From Wenzhouxiangella sp. (GTDB lineage: Bacteria; Pseudomonadota; Gammaproteobacteria; Xanthomonadales; Wenzhouxiangellaceae): a DNA stretch of 37,600 nt. The notes below the pieces were generated by a model. That model made no database searches. It saw only the letters and a list, made by a program, of their open reading frames with translations, and was not told the origin of the DNA. Both the position numbers and the translations under genes were made by a program. Positions 7,969-19,583 of the stretch are shown one piece after another. How positions within the stretch are numbered: the first letter of the stretch is position 1; every line of letters starts with the position of its first letter. The DNA is taken from assembly GCA_007131235.1 (NCBI GenBank), contig SLQY01000110.1:1-37600 (forward strand), read 5' to 3'.

Positions 7969-7998
7969 GCCCTGCGACAGCTTGGAAAGCATAAAGCG

Positions 7999-8940
7999 AT
8001 GGAATTCAAGGACTACTACAAGATTCTGGGGGTAGCCCCCGAGGCCGATCAGGATGAGATCAAGCGCGCTTACCGCAAGCTGGCGCGCAAGTTTCACCCT
8101 GATGTCAGCAAGGAGGCGGATGCCGAGGCTCGATTCAAGGAAGTGGGTGAAGCCTACGAGGCGCTGAAGGACCCGAAGAAGCGTGCAGCCTACGACCAGG
8201 TGCGCAGTGGTGGCTGGCGCCAGGGTGATGAGTTCCGTCCCCCGCCCGACTGGGGCCAGGGGTTTGATCCGGGTGCCTTCGAAGGCACGGATGATCCGGC
8301 CGGCTTCAGCGACTTCTTTTCCAGCCTCTTCGGTGGGCTGGGCGGTCGCCGGCGCGGCCCGATGCGCAGTGCCGGACGCGACCAGCATGCCCGCATCGAG
8401 GTTGACCTGGAGACTGCCTTTGCCGGCGGCACGCGCCAGATCAGCCTGACCCGGACGGTGCCTGGTCCGGACGGCATGCCACGTCGTCAGCCCGGGTCTT
8501 TGAAGGTGCGCCTGCCAGCCGGCCTGACCGAGGGACGGCAGCTGCGCCTGCGCGGTAAGGGCGAACCTGGTCTCAACGGTGGTCCGGCCGGGGACCTGTT
8601 TTTGGAGATTGCCATCCGGCCGCATCCCTTGTTCGAGCTGCACGGGCGGGATCTGCACCTGACCTTGCCAATCGCACCCTGGGAGGCGGCCCTGGGCGCA
8701 CAGGTGGCGGTACCGACCCTGGCCGGCAAGGTCGAAATGAACATTCCGCCGGGCGTTTCCAGCGGCAAGCGCCTGCGGCTGAAAGGTAGAGGTCTGCCGG
8801 GTCAGAATCCAGGCGATCAGTATGTCATTGTCAAGGTCGTGGTCCCGCCAGCATCCAGCGAGCGCCAGCGCGAGCTTTACCAGGCGTTGGCCAGTGAGCA
8901 GGCCTTCAATCCACGCGCTGACATGGAGGACAAGTCATGA
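7999..8940 (+). CDS. cbpA: Curved DNA-binding protein / DnaJ-class co-chaperone CbpA
   Basis: 313 aa; J-domain MEFKDYYKILGVAPEADQDEIKRAYRKLARKFHPD with HPD, no zinc finger, DnaJ_C domain. Confidence 0.93.
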   Translation: MEFKDYYKILGVAPEADQDEIKRAYRKLARKFHPDVSKEADAEARFKEVGEAYEALKDPKKRAAYDQVRSGGWRQGDEFRPPPDWGQGFDPGAFEGTDDPAGFSDFFSSLFGGLGGRRRGPMRSAGRDQHARIEVDLETAFAGGTRQISLTRTVPGPDGMPRRQPGSLKVRLPAGLTEGRQLRLRGKGEPGLNGGPAGDLFLEIAIRPHPLFELHGRDLHLTLPIAPWEAALGAQVAVPTLAGKVEMNIPPGVSSGKRLRLKGRGLPGQNPGDQYVIVKVVVPPASSERQRELYQALASEQAFNPRADMEDKS

Positions 8941-9266
8941 GTCAACGACCTGTGGATTCCGTTTCTCCTGTTGAAGAAATCGCTTCCGAGCAGGCGCTTG
9001 ATGCCCGGGAGTTGTGTCGGGTCTGCGAATTGAGCTACGAGGTGTTGCTTGAGTGGGTCGCCGAAGGTGTGGCTGAACCCCGGGCCAGTCGCAACGGGGA
9101 ATGGCGCTTCGGCTCTGCTCAGCTCCGGCGGCTGCGCAAGGCGCGGCGCCTGCAGGCCGACCTGGACCTGGAGACGGCTGCACTGCCACTGGTGCTTGAT
9201 CTTCTCGACGAGCTTGACCAGTTGCGTCAGCGCATCCGTCTGCTTGAGCGCCTGGTCGAGAACTGA
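8937..9266 (+). CDS. cbpM: Chaperone modulator CbpM (MerR-like HTH)
   Basis: 109 aa immediately overlapping cbpA (ATGA); EWRFGSAQLRRLRKARRLQADLDLETAALPLVLDLLDEL. Confidence 0.88.
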   Translation: MSQRPVDSVSPVEEIASEQALDARELCRVCELSYEVLLEWVAEGVAEPRASRNGEWRFGSAQLRRLRKARRLQADLDLETAALPLVLDLLDELDQLRQRIRLLERLVEN

Positions 9267-9357
9267 ACCGGCAGGACTGGTCGCACCGGTCGTTGATCAT
9301 CGCGTGGGGTGGCTGCAGCGGATACACTACCCGCTTGTCCCGCCCGCTACCCGATAA

Positions 9358-11412
<2,055 letters not shown>

Positions 11413-11433
11413 GCGGCCAGGGGAGCTGAAAGC

Positions 11434-12375
11434 TTATGGTGCCTGGGCCCGCTCCAGGTAGCGGAAGAAGTCGGAGTCGGCGCGTAGCATCAGGGTGCTG
11501 TTCTCGCCCAGGGTCCGGTACGTCTCCAGGGTCTGGAAGAAGGTGTAGAATTCCGGGTCTTCGCCAAAGGCCTGGCCGTAGATGCGGGTCGCCTCGGCAT
11601 CGGCGCTGCCGCGGATTTCCTGGGCCTGGCGCTCGGCTTCCGAGCGAATGCTGCGCAGCTCGCGTTCCATTTCACCGAGGATCTGCTGAGCCTGGCCCTG
11701 GCCTTCGGCGCGAAAGCGCTCGGCAATGGACTGGCGCTCGGCAATCATCCGGCTTTCAACCTGGCGGCGTACCGAGTCGATGTAGTTGACTCGCTTGACC
11801 CGGACATCGTGCAGTTCGATACCCAGCTCCGGCATCAGTCGGCGGGCGCGCTGGAGGATTTCCTGCTCCAGCAGTTCGCGTCCCAGCTTGGGACGCTGCT
11901 GCAGGTCGACATCCTCTCGCTCGGCCAATGCCGGGTCTTCGAGGTCGTCGAGGTCCACGCTCCAGTCACGCGAGCGGATGATCTCTTCCAGTTCGGTTGA
12001 AGAAACCATGTCGCGCACCACCGAGTCGATGATGTCATCGAGGCGAGTGCGGGCACCACGCTCGTCGCGCACGCTGCGCAAAAACTGCAGCGGATCGTCG
12101 ATGCGCCAGCGCGCGGTGGTATCGACCAGGATGAATTCGCGCCCCAGGGTCGGGATCTGGGTGACGTCGCCATCCCAGTTGAGCAGGCGTTTGTCAAAGT
12201 AACGAACCTGCTGCCAGGGCAGCTTGGTCTTCAGGCCTGGTTCGGAGATGATGTCGCCGCGTGGCTCCCCGAACTGGACGATGATGGCCTGGTCGGCTTC
12301 ATCAAGCACGAACAGGCAGGTATTGGCAGCGACGATCGCGACCAGCAGCAGGATCAACAGGCTAAGCGCTTTCAT
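11434..12375 (-). CDS. hflC: HflC, FtsH protease modulator (SPFH/band 7)
   Basis: 313 aa; N-terminal TM plus VVRDMVSSTELEEIIRSRD...SVRRQVESRMIAERQSIAERFRAEGQ. Confidence 0.95.
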   Translation of the reverse strand: MKALSLLILLLVAIVAANTCLFVLDEADQAIIVQFGEPRGDIISEPGLKTKLPWQQVRYFDKRLLNWDGDVTQIPTLGREFILVDTTARWRIDDPLQFLRSVRDERGARTRLDDIIDSVVRDMVSSTELEEIIRSRDWSVDLDDLEDPALAEREDVDLQQRPKLGRELLEQEILQRARRLMPELGIELHDVRVKRVNYIDSVRRQVESRMIAERQSIAERFRAEGQGQAQQILGEMERELRSIRSEAERQAQEIRGSADAEATRIYGQAFGEDPEFYTFFQTLETYRTLGENSTLMLRADSDFFRYLERAQAP

Positions 12376-13391
12376 GGACGTGCCTCCTGGGTGCGGACCC
12401 GATCGAGGTTCAACAGGGGAACTGGCGGTACCTGGTCGTCCTGAACCACCAGGATCTTGCCGATGTTGGGCAGGACCTCGTGCAGGGTTTCCAGGTACAA
12501 GCGCGAGCGCGTCACTTCGGGCGCCTGCCGATACTCGGTCAGTACCGCGGAGAATCGGAAGCTTTCCCCCAGCGCACGATTGACCCGCTCAGTGGCATAA
12601 CCCTCGGCCTCGGCGATGGTGCGCATGGCCTGGCCCTCGGCGCGCGGAATTTCCTGGTTGACCCGCTTCTGGGCCTCGTTGATCATGCGTTCGCGCTCCT
12701 GGCGCGCCTCGTTGACCTCGTTGAATGCCGGCTGCACGGCCGGTGGCGGCACCACGTCCTGCAGTTCCACCGTGATGACATGAATGCCGGCGTCGTAGCG
12801 GTCCATGATCTGCTGGATCTCGTCGCGGCCAAGCTGCTGAATGTCGACGCGGCCAACGGTCAATACGTCCGAGCCGAGGCGATTGCCGACGACTCGACGC
12901 ATCACCGATTCAGAGATGTCGCGCAGTGTGCGGGTGGGCTCGCGCATGGAATAGAGGAACTTGATCGGATCGCTGATCCGGTACTGCACCACCCACTCCA
13001 GGTCGATGATGTTCAAATCACCGGTCAGCATCAGCGATTCGTCTTCATACTGCTTGGCGCTGTAGGCGGTGCGACCGTCCCGGGTTCCCTCGGTACGAAA
13101 GCCGAACTCCTGCTTCAGCACCCGCTCCGTAGCCACCAGCTGTACCTGGTCAATGCCGAACGGCAGCCGGAAGTGCAGGCCCGGATCGGTAATGTCAACG
13201 ACTGCGCCAAAGCGCTTGACCACGGCGCGCTGCTCGGGCTGGACGGTGTAGAAGCAGGAAAATACGCCCCAGATCAGCACCAGGACAACGATGGCGCCCA
13301 GCATCAGGCGGGCGGATTTCTTGGGTGATTTGCCCAGCAGCTCTTGCAGGTTGGATGGACCGCCTGCCTGCCGGGATTGCGACTGGCTCAT
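12372..13391 (-). CDS. hflK: HflK, FtsH protease modulator (SPFH/band 7)
   Basis: 339 aa; FYTVQPEQRAVVKRFG...DPGLHFRLPFGIDQV; overlaps hflC by 4 nt. Confidence 0.95.
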   Translation of the reverse strand: MSQSQSRQAGGPSNLQELLGKSPKKSARLMLGAIVVLVLIWGVFSCFYTVQPEQRAVVKRFGAVVDITDPGLHFRLPFGIDQVQLVATERVLKQEFGFRTEGTRDGRTAYSAKQYEDESLMLTGDLNIIDLEWVVQYRISDPIKFLYSMREPTRTLRDISESVMRRVVGNRLGSDVLTVGRVDIQQLGRDEIQQIMDRYDAGIHVITVELQDVVPPPAVQPAFNEVNEARQERERMINEAQKRVNQEIPRAEGQAMRTIAEAEGYATERVNRALGESFRFSAVLTEYRQAPEVTRSRLYLETLHEVLPNIGKILVVQDDQVPPVPLLNLDRVRTQEARP

Positions 13392-13610
13392 GGATTGTCT
13401 TCCCTCCGAATGGTGGTGACTGGTCGGCTAATAGTGAGTTCGACCTGATTTTTCTCCCTTGCCAAATTGTACGGGAAAACTGGAAAAGAAGAGGGAAGAG
13501 AGGTTGGTGACCTGCCGACATGACTGTTCATGCGGCAGGGGTTGGATCGTGCAATATATTGGTTCATTGTGGCCGCTATACTCTGGCCTCCACGCCATCA
13601 GGAACGAGAA

Positions 13611-14243
13611 ATGGAGCAGAACGGACATCCAGGGTCCGAGGGGCGCGTTGACGCCCTGATCCGGGTCGCGCGCGAGTTTGGCCAGCAGGGCTGGACGCCG
13701 GCGACCAGTGGCAACTACTCGGTTCGCTTGGCCGAAGATCGCCTGATGATGACCCGTTCCGGCGTCCACAAGCGCGACCTGGACCGCAGCGGACTGATGC
13801 CGGTGGATCTGCACGGTCGGCCGCTGGAGGGTGGGCGTCCGTCCGCCGAAACCGGCCTGCACACCCAGCTCTACCGGCATTTTCCGGACGCCAACGCCGT
13901 GCTGCATGTCCATTCACCGGCCGCGACTGTCGCTTCGCGTCTGTTGGCGGCCCAGGGCCGGATTGAACTTTCCGATTACGAGATGCTCAAGGCATTTTCC
14001 GGCATCGACACCCATGCCACCCGCCTGGTCGTGCCGGTGTTGCCCAACAGCCAGGATATCGACGCCCTGGCCGCGACGCTGCAACCCTGGCTGGCCGACG
14101 GCACGGTACGCTGGGTGTACCTGATTGCCGGCCATGGCCTCTACGCATGGGGCCGCGAGGTTGCCGATGCAGCGCGCCATGTCGAGGCGCTGGAGTTTCT
14201 GCTAGCCTGCCACCTTCTGGAACAGCGAGTAACCGCAGTATGA
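13611..14243 (+). CDS. mtnB: Methylthioribulose-1-phosphate dehydratase
   Basis: Class II aldolase fold: WTPATSGNYSVRL, MTRSGVHKRDL, ETGLHTQLYR, VLHVHSPAATVASRL; internal ATG preferred over ORF start 13530. Confidence 0.92.
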   Translation: MEQNGHPGSEGRVDALIRVAREFGQQGWTPATSGNYSVRLAEDRLMMTRSGVHKRDLDRSGLMPVDLHGRPLEGGRPSAETGLHTQLYRHFPDANAVLHVHSPAATVASRLLAAQGRIELSDYEMLKAFSGIDTHATRLVVPVLPNSQDIDALAATLQPWLADGTVRWVYLIAGHGLYAWGREVADAARHVEALEFLLACHLLEQRVTAV

Positions 14244-14785
14244 CCCAATTAAGCGTTTATCCGGATACAAAGCCTGACCAGGCCGAGCTGGTCACCGACG
14301 ATTTCGACGCCATCAAGGCCCGACTGGGCGAGGTCGGCGTTGACCTGGAGCGTTGGGAAACCGACCTGGCAATCGATTCCAGCGCCGATCCCGAGCATAT
14401 TCTCAAGGCCTATGCCAGCGATATCGAGCGGCTCAAGCGTGAAGAAGGCTACCAGGCCGTTGACGTGGTCAGCATGGTTCCTGACCACCCCGACAAGGCG
14501 ATGTTCCGGACCAAGTTCCTGGCCGAGCACACCCACAGCGAGGACGAGGTACGCTTTTTCGTCGCCGGCCAGGGGCTGTTCAGCCTGCACATCGACGGCC
14601 GCGTGTTCGAGGTCTTGTGCGGGCGCGGTGACCTGATCCGCGTGCCGGCCAATACCACCCACTGGTTCGATATGGGGCCGAATCCCGAATTCACTGCCAT
14701 TCGTTTGTTCAACAACCCCGAGGGCTGGGTGGCGAATTTCACCGGCAGCGATATTGCCGACCATTTCAGCCGATTGGAAAACTGA
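14240..14785 (+). CDS. mtnD: Acireductone dioxygenase (cupin)
   Basis: 182 codons; HTHSEDEVRFFVAGQGLFSLHI metal-binding motif, RVPANTTHWFDMG; ATGA overlap with mtnB. Confidence 0.95.
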   Translation: MTQLSVYPDTKPDQAELVTDDFDAIKARLGEVGVDLERWETDLAIDSSADPEHILKAYASDIERLKREEGYQAVDVVSMVPDHPDKAMFRTKFLAEHTHSEDEVRFFVAGQGLFSLHIDGRVFEVLCGRGDLIRVPANTTHWFDMGPNPEFTAIRLFNNPEGWVANFTGSDIADHFSRLEN

Positions 14786-15462
14786 TGGTCGATGTCGTTC
14801 TGACCGATATCGAGGGTACGATTGCCGACATCGATTTCGTTCGCAAGGTCTTGTTTCCCTATGCCCGCGAACATCTGCCGGGGTTTGTGCGGCAACAGGC
14901 GGGCAAGCCGGAAGTTGCGGCCCAGCTCGATGCCACGGCTGCAGATGCCGGCCTGGATCGAAACGACCTGGAAGGGCTGATCGGTCAGCTGCTGGACTGG
15001 ATCGACCAGGACGTCAAGGCAACCCCGCTGAAAGCGCTGCAGGGCATGATCTGGAAGACCGGCTATGTCAACGGCGATTACACCGGTCACCTGTATCCTG
15101 ACGCCCTGGAAAAGCTCAGGTCCTGGCACCAGTCCGGGATTCCGCTGTATGTGTACTCGTCCGGCTCGGTCCAGGCCCAAATGCTGTATTTCCAGTACAG
15201 TGATTTTGGCGATATCCGGGCCTGGTTCAAGGGTTTTTTCGATACCACGACCGGACCCAAGAAGGCGGCTGAGTCCTACCGCCTGATAGCTGCCAGTATT
15301 GGGTGTGAAGCAGGCGATATCCTGTTTCTGTCCGATATTGTCGACGAGCTGGATGCTGCCGGCCAGGCCGGCCTGAAGACGGCCCAGATCTGTCGCCCGG
15401 GCAACGAGTCAGCCGGAAATCACCCCCGTTATGCGGCCTTGAACGAGTTATCGGAACCCTGA
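14785..15462 (+). CDS. mtnC: Enolase-phosphatase E1 (HAD superfamily)
   Basis: 225 aa; VVLTDIEGTIADIDFVRKVLFPYA, YVYSSGSVQAQMLYFQYSDFGDI, FLSDIVDELDAA. Confidence 0.95.
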   Translation: MVDVVLTDIEGTIADIDFVRKVLFPYAREHLPGFVRQQAGKPEVAAQLDATAADAGLDRNDLEGLIGQLLDWIDQDVKATPLKALQGMIWKTGYVNGDYTGHLYPDALEKLRSWHQSGIPLYVYSSGSVQAQMLYFQYSDFGDIRAWFKGFFDTTTGPKKAAESYRLIAASIGCEAGDILFLSDIVDELDAAGQAGLKTAQICRPGNESAGNHPRYAALNELSEP

Positions 15463-15519
15463 TCAGCGCTGCCGGGGCGAAGCTGATGATCGCCCACTAC
15501 CGATGATAACGACTAGAAT

Positions 15520-16236
15520 ATGAATATGGCTGAGTGTTCACAGCAGGTGTCCGAGCCCGGCGAGCGCAAGGTAGAACGCCAGCGGCGCGGCCAGCGCACT
15601 CGCCAGGCCATTCTCGATGCCACCCTGGAAGTGATAGCAGACGGCGGTGTGCGCGCGGTAACGCATCGCGCCGTTGCCGCCAGGGCCGAGGTCAATCTGT
15701 CGCTGACCACGTACTACTTCAGCGACATATTCGATATGGTATCCAGTGCTTTCGACGACTTCAGGCTGAAGGGCATCGCGCGTATCGAGCAGGCCTGGTC
15801 AGATGTTTTCGCCAGCGTTCACCGCTATTCGGCCCAGCAGCGTCGGCGCAAATCGGTGCGCCAGGCGCTGCGGCTGGAGCTGACCCGAATTGGCGTGGAT
15901 TTCCTCTACCATGAGCTGACCTGTCGACGCGCCGGTATCGCGGTCGAGCACCATTTTTACTTCGAGGCACTGCATGATCCGCGTCTGCATGACCTGTTTG
16001 AGGCCTGGCATCAGGCGACCCGGGAGCAGATGACGCAATTTGCGGCGGTGTTCAACCGTCATTCGCCGGAGATCGACGCCGAGTTGTTGATTGGCACTAT
16101 CTTCCGGATCGAGCACCGGGCGTTGGCCGGACCAGTTGATCGCACCGAGATGGAAGCGATGCTGGGCCGCGCGCTTGGATGGGTCATGAACTTGAGTGAT
16201 CCCTGGCCAACCGACCAGAAGGATGAGGAACCATGA
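15520..16236 (+). CDS. TetR/AcrR-family transcriptional regulator
   Basis: 238 aa; N-terminal HTH RTRQAILDATLEVIADGGVRAVTHRAVAARAEVNLSLTTYYFSD. Confidence 0.88.
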   Translation: MNMAECSQQVSEPGERKVERQRRGQRTRQAILDATLEVIADGGVRAVTHRAVAARAEVNLSLTTYYFSDIFDMVSSAFDDFRLKGIARIEQAWSDVFASVHRYSAQQRRRKSVRQALRLELTRIGVDFLYHELTCRRAGIAVEHHFYFEALHDPRLHDLFEAWHQATREQMTQFAAVFNRHSPEIDAELLIGTIFRIEHRALAGPVDRTEMEAMLGRALGWVMNLSDPWPTDQKDEEP

Positions 16237-17615
16237 CCGATATGTCACATGGCTACGCTGACATGATGAGCGCCCTGCGCCAGAGCTTTGCAAGCGGCCT
16301 GACCAGGCCACTGGACTGGCGGTCTGGCCAGCTCGATGCGTTGGAAAGAATGCTGAAGGAGAACGAATCGGCAATCAGTGAGGCGCTGGTTGCTGACCTG
16401 GGCAAGCCCGAGCAGGAAATCTTGCTGGGTGAGTTGTCCCTGCTCTATTCCGAGATCCGCCATGCCAGGCGCAAGCTGAAACGATGGAGTCGTCCGCGAC
16501 GGGTCTTCACGCCGATGGTAGGTCAGCCCGGGCGAAGCTGGGTACAGCCGGAGCCACTGGGTGTGGTCCTGATCATGGGCGCATGGAACTACCCGGTTCA
16601 GCTTGTACTGAGCCCGCTGATTCCGGCCCTGGCCGCTGGCAACTGCGTGGTTATCAAGCCATCGGAAATTGCCGCACGCACGGCCGACCTGATGGCCGAG
16701 CTGATTCCACGTTACCTCGATTCGGCCGCCGTCCAGGTTGTTCAGGGCGCGGTCGATGAGACCACGGCGTTGCTGCAGCAACGTTTTGATCATGTCTTCT
16801 ACACCGGCGGCGCTGTCGTGGGGCGGATCGTGATGCGGGCTGCGGCCGAGCACTTGACGCCGGTCACCCTGGAGCTTGGCGGCAAGAGCCCGGCTGTGAT
16901 CGATGCCGGTGCCGACCTGGAGTCGGCAGCCCGACGCCTGGTGTGGGGCAAATGCCTGAATGCCGGCCAGACCTGCATTGCCCCGGATTACGTGCTGGTC
17001 AGTGCCGAGCAGCGCGAACCGCTGGTTGCGGCCATGCGCTCCCAGCTCGACGCCATGTATGGCAGTGATCGACTGGCCAGCCAGGATTACGGGAAGATCA
17101 TCAACCGCCGTCATTTTGATCGACTCAGGGCTTACCTGGATGCCGGCACGGTGGCGGTTGGTGGCCAGGTTGATGAAACCGGGGAGCGGATCGAACCGAC
17201 CATCCTGGTCGATGTCAAGCCCGATGATCCGGTCATGCAGGAAGAGATCTTCGGTCCGATTCTGCCGATACTGACCGTGTCAGACCTGGATGAGGCACTG
17301 GGTTTCATCAAGGCCAGGGAAAAGCCGCTGGCGGCGTATTTTTTCACCCGCAGCAAGGCCAGTGAGCGCCGTTTCGTGGATCAGGTCAGCACCGGCAATC
17401 TCTGCATCAATGACGTACTGATGTTCATGTCAGTGCCGGAGTTGCCCTTTGGTGGCGTCGGCAACAGCGGCATGGGCCAGTATCATGGCAAGGCTGGCTT
17501 CGATCGGCTCAGTCATTTGAAGGCGGTCATGAAGCGCAGCCGCTTCCCGGAAATACCGGTTCGTTTCCCCCCTTACAGCGATTTCAAGATGAAACTGCTG
17601 CGATGGTTGGGCTGA
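16233..17615 (+). CDS. Aldehyde dehydrogenase family protein (class 3-like)
   Basis: 460 aa; LGVVLIMGAWNYPVQLVLSPLIPALAAGN, VTLELGGKSPAV, NAGQTCIAPDYVLV; ATGA overlap with the tetR gene. Confidence 0.92.
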   Translation: MTDMSHGYADMMSALRQSFASGLTRPLDWRSGQLDALERMLKENESAISEALVADLGKPEQEILLGELSLLYSEIRHARRKLKRWSRPRRVFTPMVGQPGRSWVQPEPLGVVLIMGAWNYPVQLVLSPLIPALAAGNCVVIKPSEIAARTADLMAELIPRYLDSAAVQVVQGAVDETTALLQQRFDHVFYTGGAVVGRIVMRAAAEHLTPVTLELGGKSPAVIDAGADLESAARRLVWGKCLNAGQTCIAPDYVLVSAEQREPLVAAMRSQLDAMYGSDRLASQDYGKIINRRHFDRLRAYLDAGTVAVGGQVDETGERIEPTILVDVKPDDPVMQEEIFGPILPILTVSDLDEALGFIKAREKPLAAYFFTRSKASERRFVDQVSTGNLCINDVLMFMSVPELPFGGVGNSGMGQYHGKAGFDRLSHLKAVMKRSRFPEIPVRFPPYSDFKMKLLRWLG

Positions 17616-17694
17616 ACCCTTGGGCTCGATCAGGCTCAAAAGCCTTGTGATCGCTCTGTTGCATGTTTTCTGGCCTTACTGATATCCGCGCTGT

Positions 17695-18216
17695 ATGAAT
17701 CGATTAATCCGGGGGCGTACGCCCTACCTGCTTGTTTTTGTGGCCTGTGTCGGCCTCCTGGCCTACGCGCTCTATGCCCAGTTTGTCATGGAGCTGCCGC
17801 CTTGCCCCCTGTGCATGCTGCAGCGCTATGGCTTCATGCTGATGGGGCTGGTGGCGCTGGCCATGGCCGTGCACAACCCGAGGGCCTGGGGGCGCTGGGT
17901 TTATGCGCTACCTTATTTCGGCGGCGCGATATGGGGAATCTCGACCGCCGGTCGCCACCTGCGTATCCAGGGCACTGAGCCGGATCTGCTCGGTGGTTGC
18001 GGGGCAGACTGGCAGTTCATGGTAGAGACCGAGTGGCCCTGGGCCGATCGCATTCGCGAGGCCTTCACCGCCACCGGCGATTGCACCGAGATCGACTGGG
18101 TGTTTCTGGGCTTGTCAATGCCGGCCTGGACGCTGCTCTGGTATGTTGGTCTTGCAGCGTTTATGCTGTGGGTTCTTATTGCAAACAAGCGCCGAAAAGA
18201 AGCTTTTCAACGATGA
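17695..18216 (+). CDS. dsbB: Disulfide bond formation protein B
   Basis: 173 aa, four TM; ELPPCPLCMLQRYGFMLMG active-site motif. Confidence 0.92.
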   Translation: MNRLIRGRTPYLLVFVACVGLLAYALYAQFVMELPPCPLCMLQRYGFMLMGLVALAMAVHNPRAWGRWVYALPYFGGAIWGISTAGRHLRIQGTEPDLLGGCGADWQFMVETEWPWADRIREAFTATGDCTEIDWVFLGLSMPAWTLLWYVGLAAFMLWVLIANKRRKEAFQR

Positions 18217-19583
18217 CTGAACGACTGAAGACGATCACCCCAGCGCAAGGCTGGCGTCCTGATTCCTGGCAGCAGAAACTGGCCGGTCAGCAGGCCACCT
18301 ACGATGATGAGAACGAGCTTCGGGGCGCCCTGGCACGTCTGGCCGGCATGCCACCGCTGGTCACGTCCTGGGAAATTCTTGCCCTTAAAAAGCAGATTGC
18401 AGAAGCCCAGGCAGGCAAGCGATTCTTCCTCCAGGGCGGTGACTGTGCTGAGGTGTTTGGCGAATGTCAGTCCTCGATCATCGCCAACCGGCTCAAGGTG
18501 CTGTTGCAGATGTCGTTGATTCTGCTCCACGGCCTGGAAATGCCGGTGCTGAGGGTAGGGCGTTTTGCCGGCCAGTACGCCAAGCCGCGCTCATCCGACC
18601 TGGAGACGCGCGACGGGGTCAGTCTGCCTAGCTATCGTGGCGACCTGGTCAATTCCCCTGACTTCACCGAGGCCGCGCGACGGCCGGACCCGGCTCGTCT
18701 TCTCCAGGCCCATGCCTGTTCGGCCATGACCATGAATTTTGTCCGTGCCCTGGTCGACGGCGGCTTTGCAGACCTTCACCACCCGGAATACTGGGACCTG
18801 GGCTGGGTCGAGCATTCCCCGCTGGCGGCGGAGTTTCACCGAATTTCCGACAGCATCGGCCAGTCGGTCCGCTTTGTCGAGACCATTACCGGGCAGAAGC
18901 CAGGCAGTCTCAAGCGGGTTGACTTTTTCACCTCGCACGAGGCCTTGCACTTGCACTACGAGCAGGCCCTGACTCGCCAGGTGCCGCGGCAGTGGGGTTG
19001 GTTCAACCTGGCCACGCATTTCCCGTGGATCGGCATGCGCACTGCCGAAATGGACGGGGCCCATGTCGAAATGTTCCGGGGTATTCGCAATCCCATGGGC
19101 ATCAAGGTGGGGCCGGGCATGAGTGCAAGCTGGCTCAAGGACCTCATTCGGACGCTGAATCCCGACAATGAGCCGGGTAGGCTGGTCCTGATCCACCGCA
19201 TGGGGGCCGGCAAGGTCGGCGATCACCTGCCGGGCCTGATCGAGGCGGCCAAGAGCACCGGATCACCGGTCTTGTGGATTTGCGATCCCATGCATGGCAA
19301 TACCGAAAAGGCTGCCAATGGTTACAAGACCCGTCGCTTCGCCAACATCCAGGCCGAACTGGAACAGGCCTTCGATATCCACGCAGCTTGCGGCTCGCGC
19401 CTGGGTGGTGTGCACCTCGAGCTGACTGGTGAAAACGTGACCGAATGCGTTGGTGGTGCCCGCGAACTCAACGAGGAAGACCTGGCAACCTGCTACAAGA
19501 CCACGGTCGATCCTAGGCTGAATTACGAGCAGGCGCTGGAAATGGCGATGCTGGTCGTGAGAAAACATCGCAGCCTGGCTTGA
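18213..19583 (+). CDS. Class II (plant-type) 3-deoxy-7-phosphoheptulonate synthase
   Basis: 457 codons from internal ATG; FFLQGGDCAEVF, VGRFAGQYAKPRSSD, IHRMGAGKVGDHLPGLIEA, WICDPMHGNT. Confidence 0.93.
   Translation: MTERLKTITPAQGWRPDSWQQKLAGQQATYDDENELRGALARLAGMPPLVTSWEILALKKQIAEAQAGKRFFLQGGDCAEVFGECQSSIIANRLKVLLQMSLILLHGLEMPVLRVGRFAGQYAKPRSSDLETRDGVSLPSYRGDLVNSPDFTEAARRPDPARLLQAHACSAMTMNFVRALVDGGFADLHHPEYWDLGWVEHSPLAAEFHRISDSIGQSVRFVETITGQKPGSLKRVDFFTSHEALHLHYEQALTRQVPRQWGWFNLATHFPWIGMRTAEMDGAHVEMFRGIRNPMGIKVGPGMSASWLKDLIRTLNPDNEPGRLVLIHRMGAGKVGDHLPGLIEAAKSTGSPVLWICDPMHGNTEKAANGYKTRRFANIQAELEQAFDIHAACGSRLGGVHLELTGENVTECVGGARELNEEDLATCYKTTVDPRLNYEQALEMAMLVVRKHRSLA

Noticed and set aside
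12480-13328. 282 aa plus-strand ORF antisense to hflK
   Set aside because: Shadow ORF; hflK is unambiguous.
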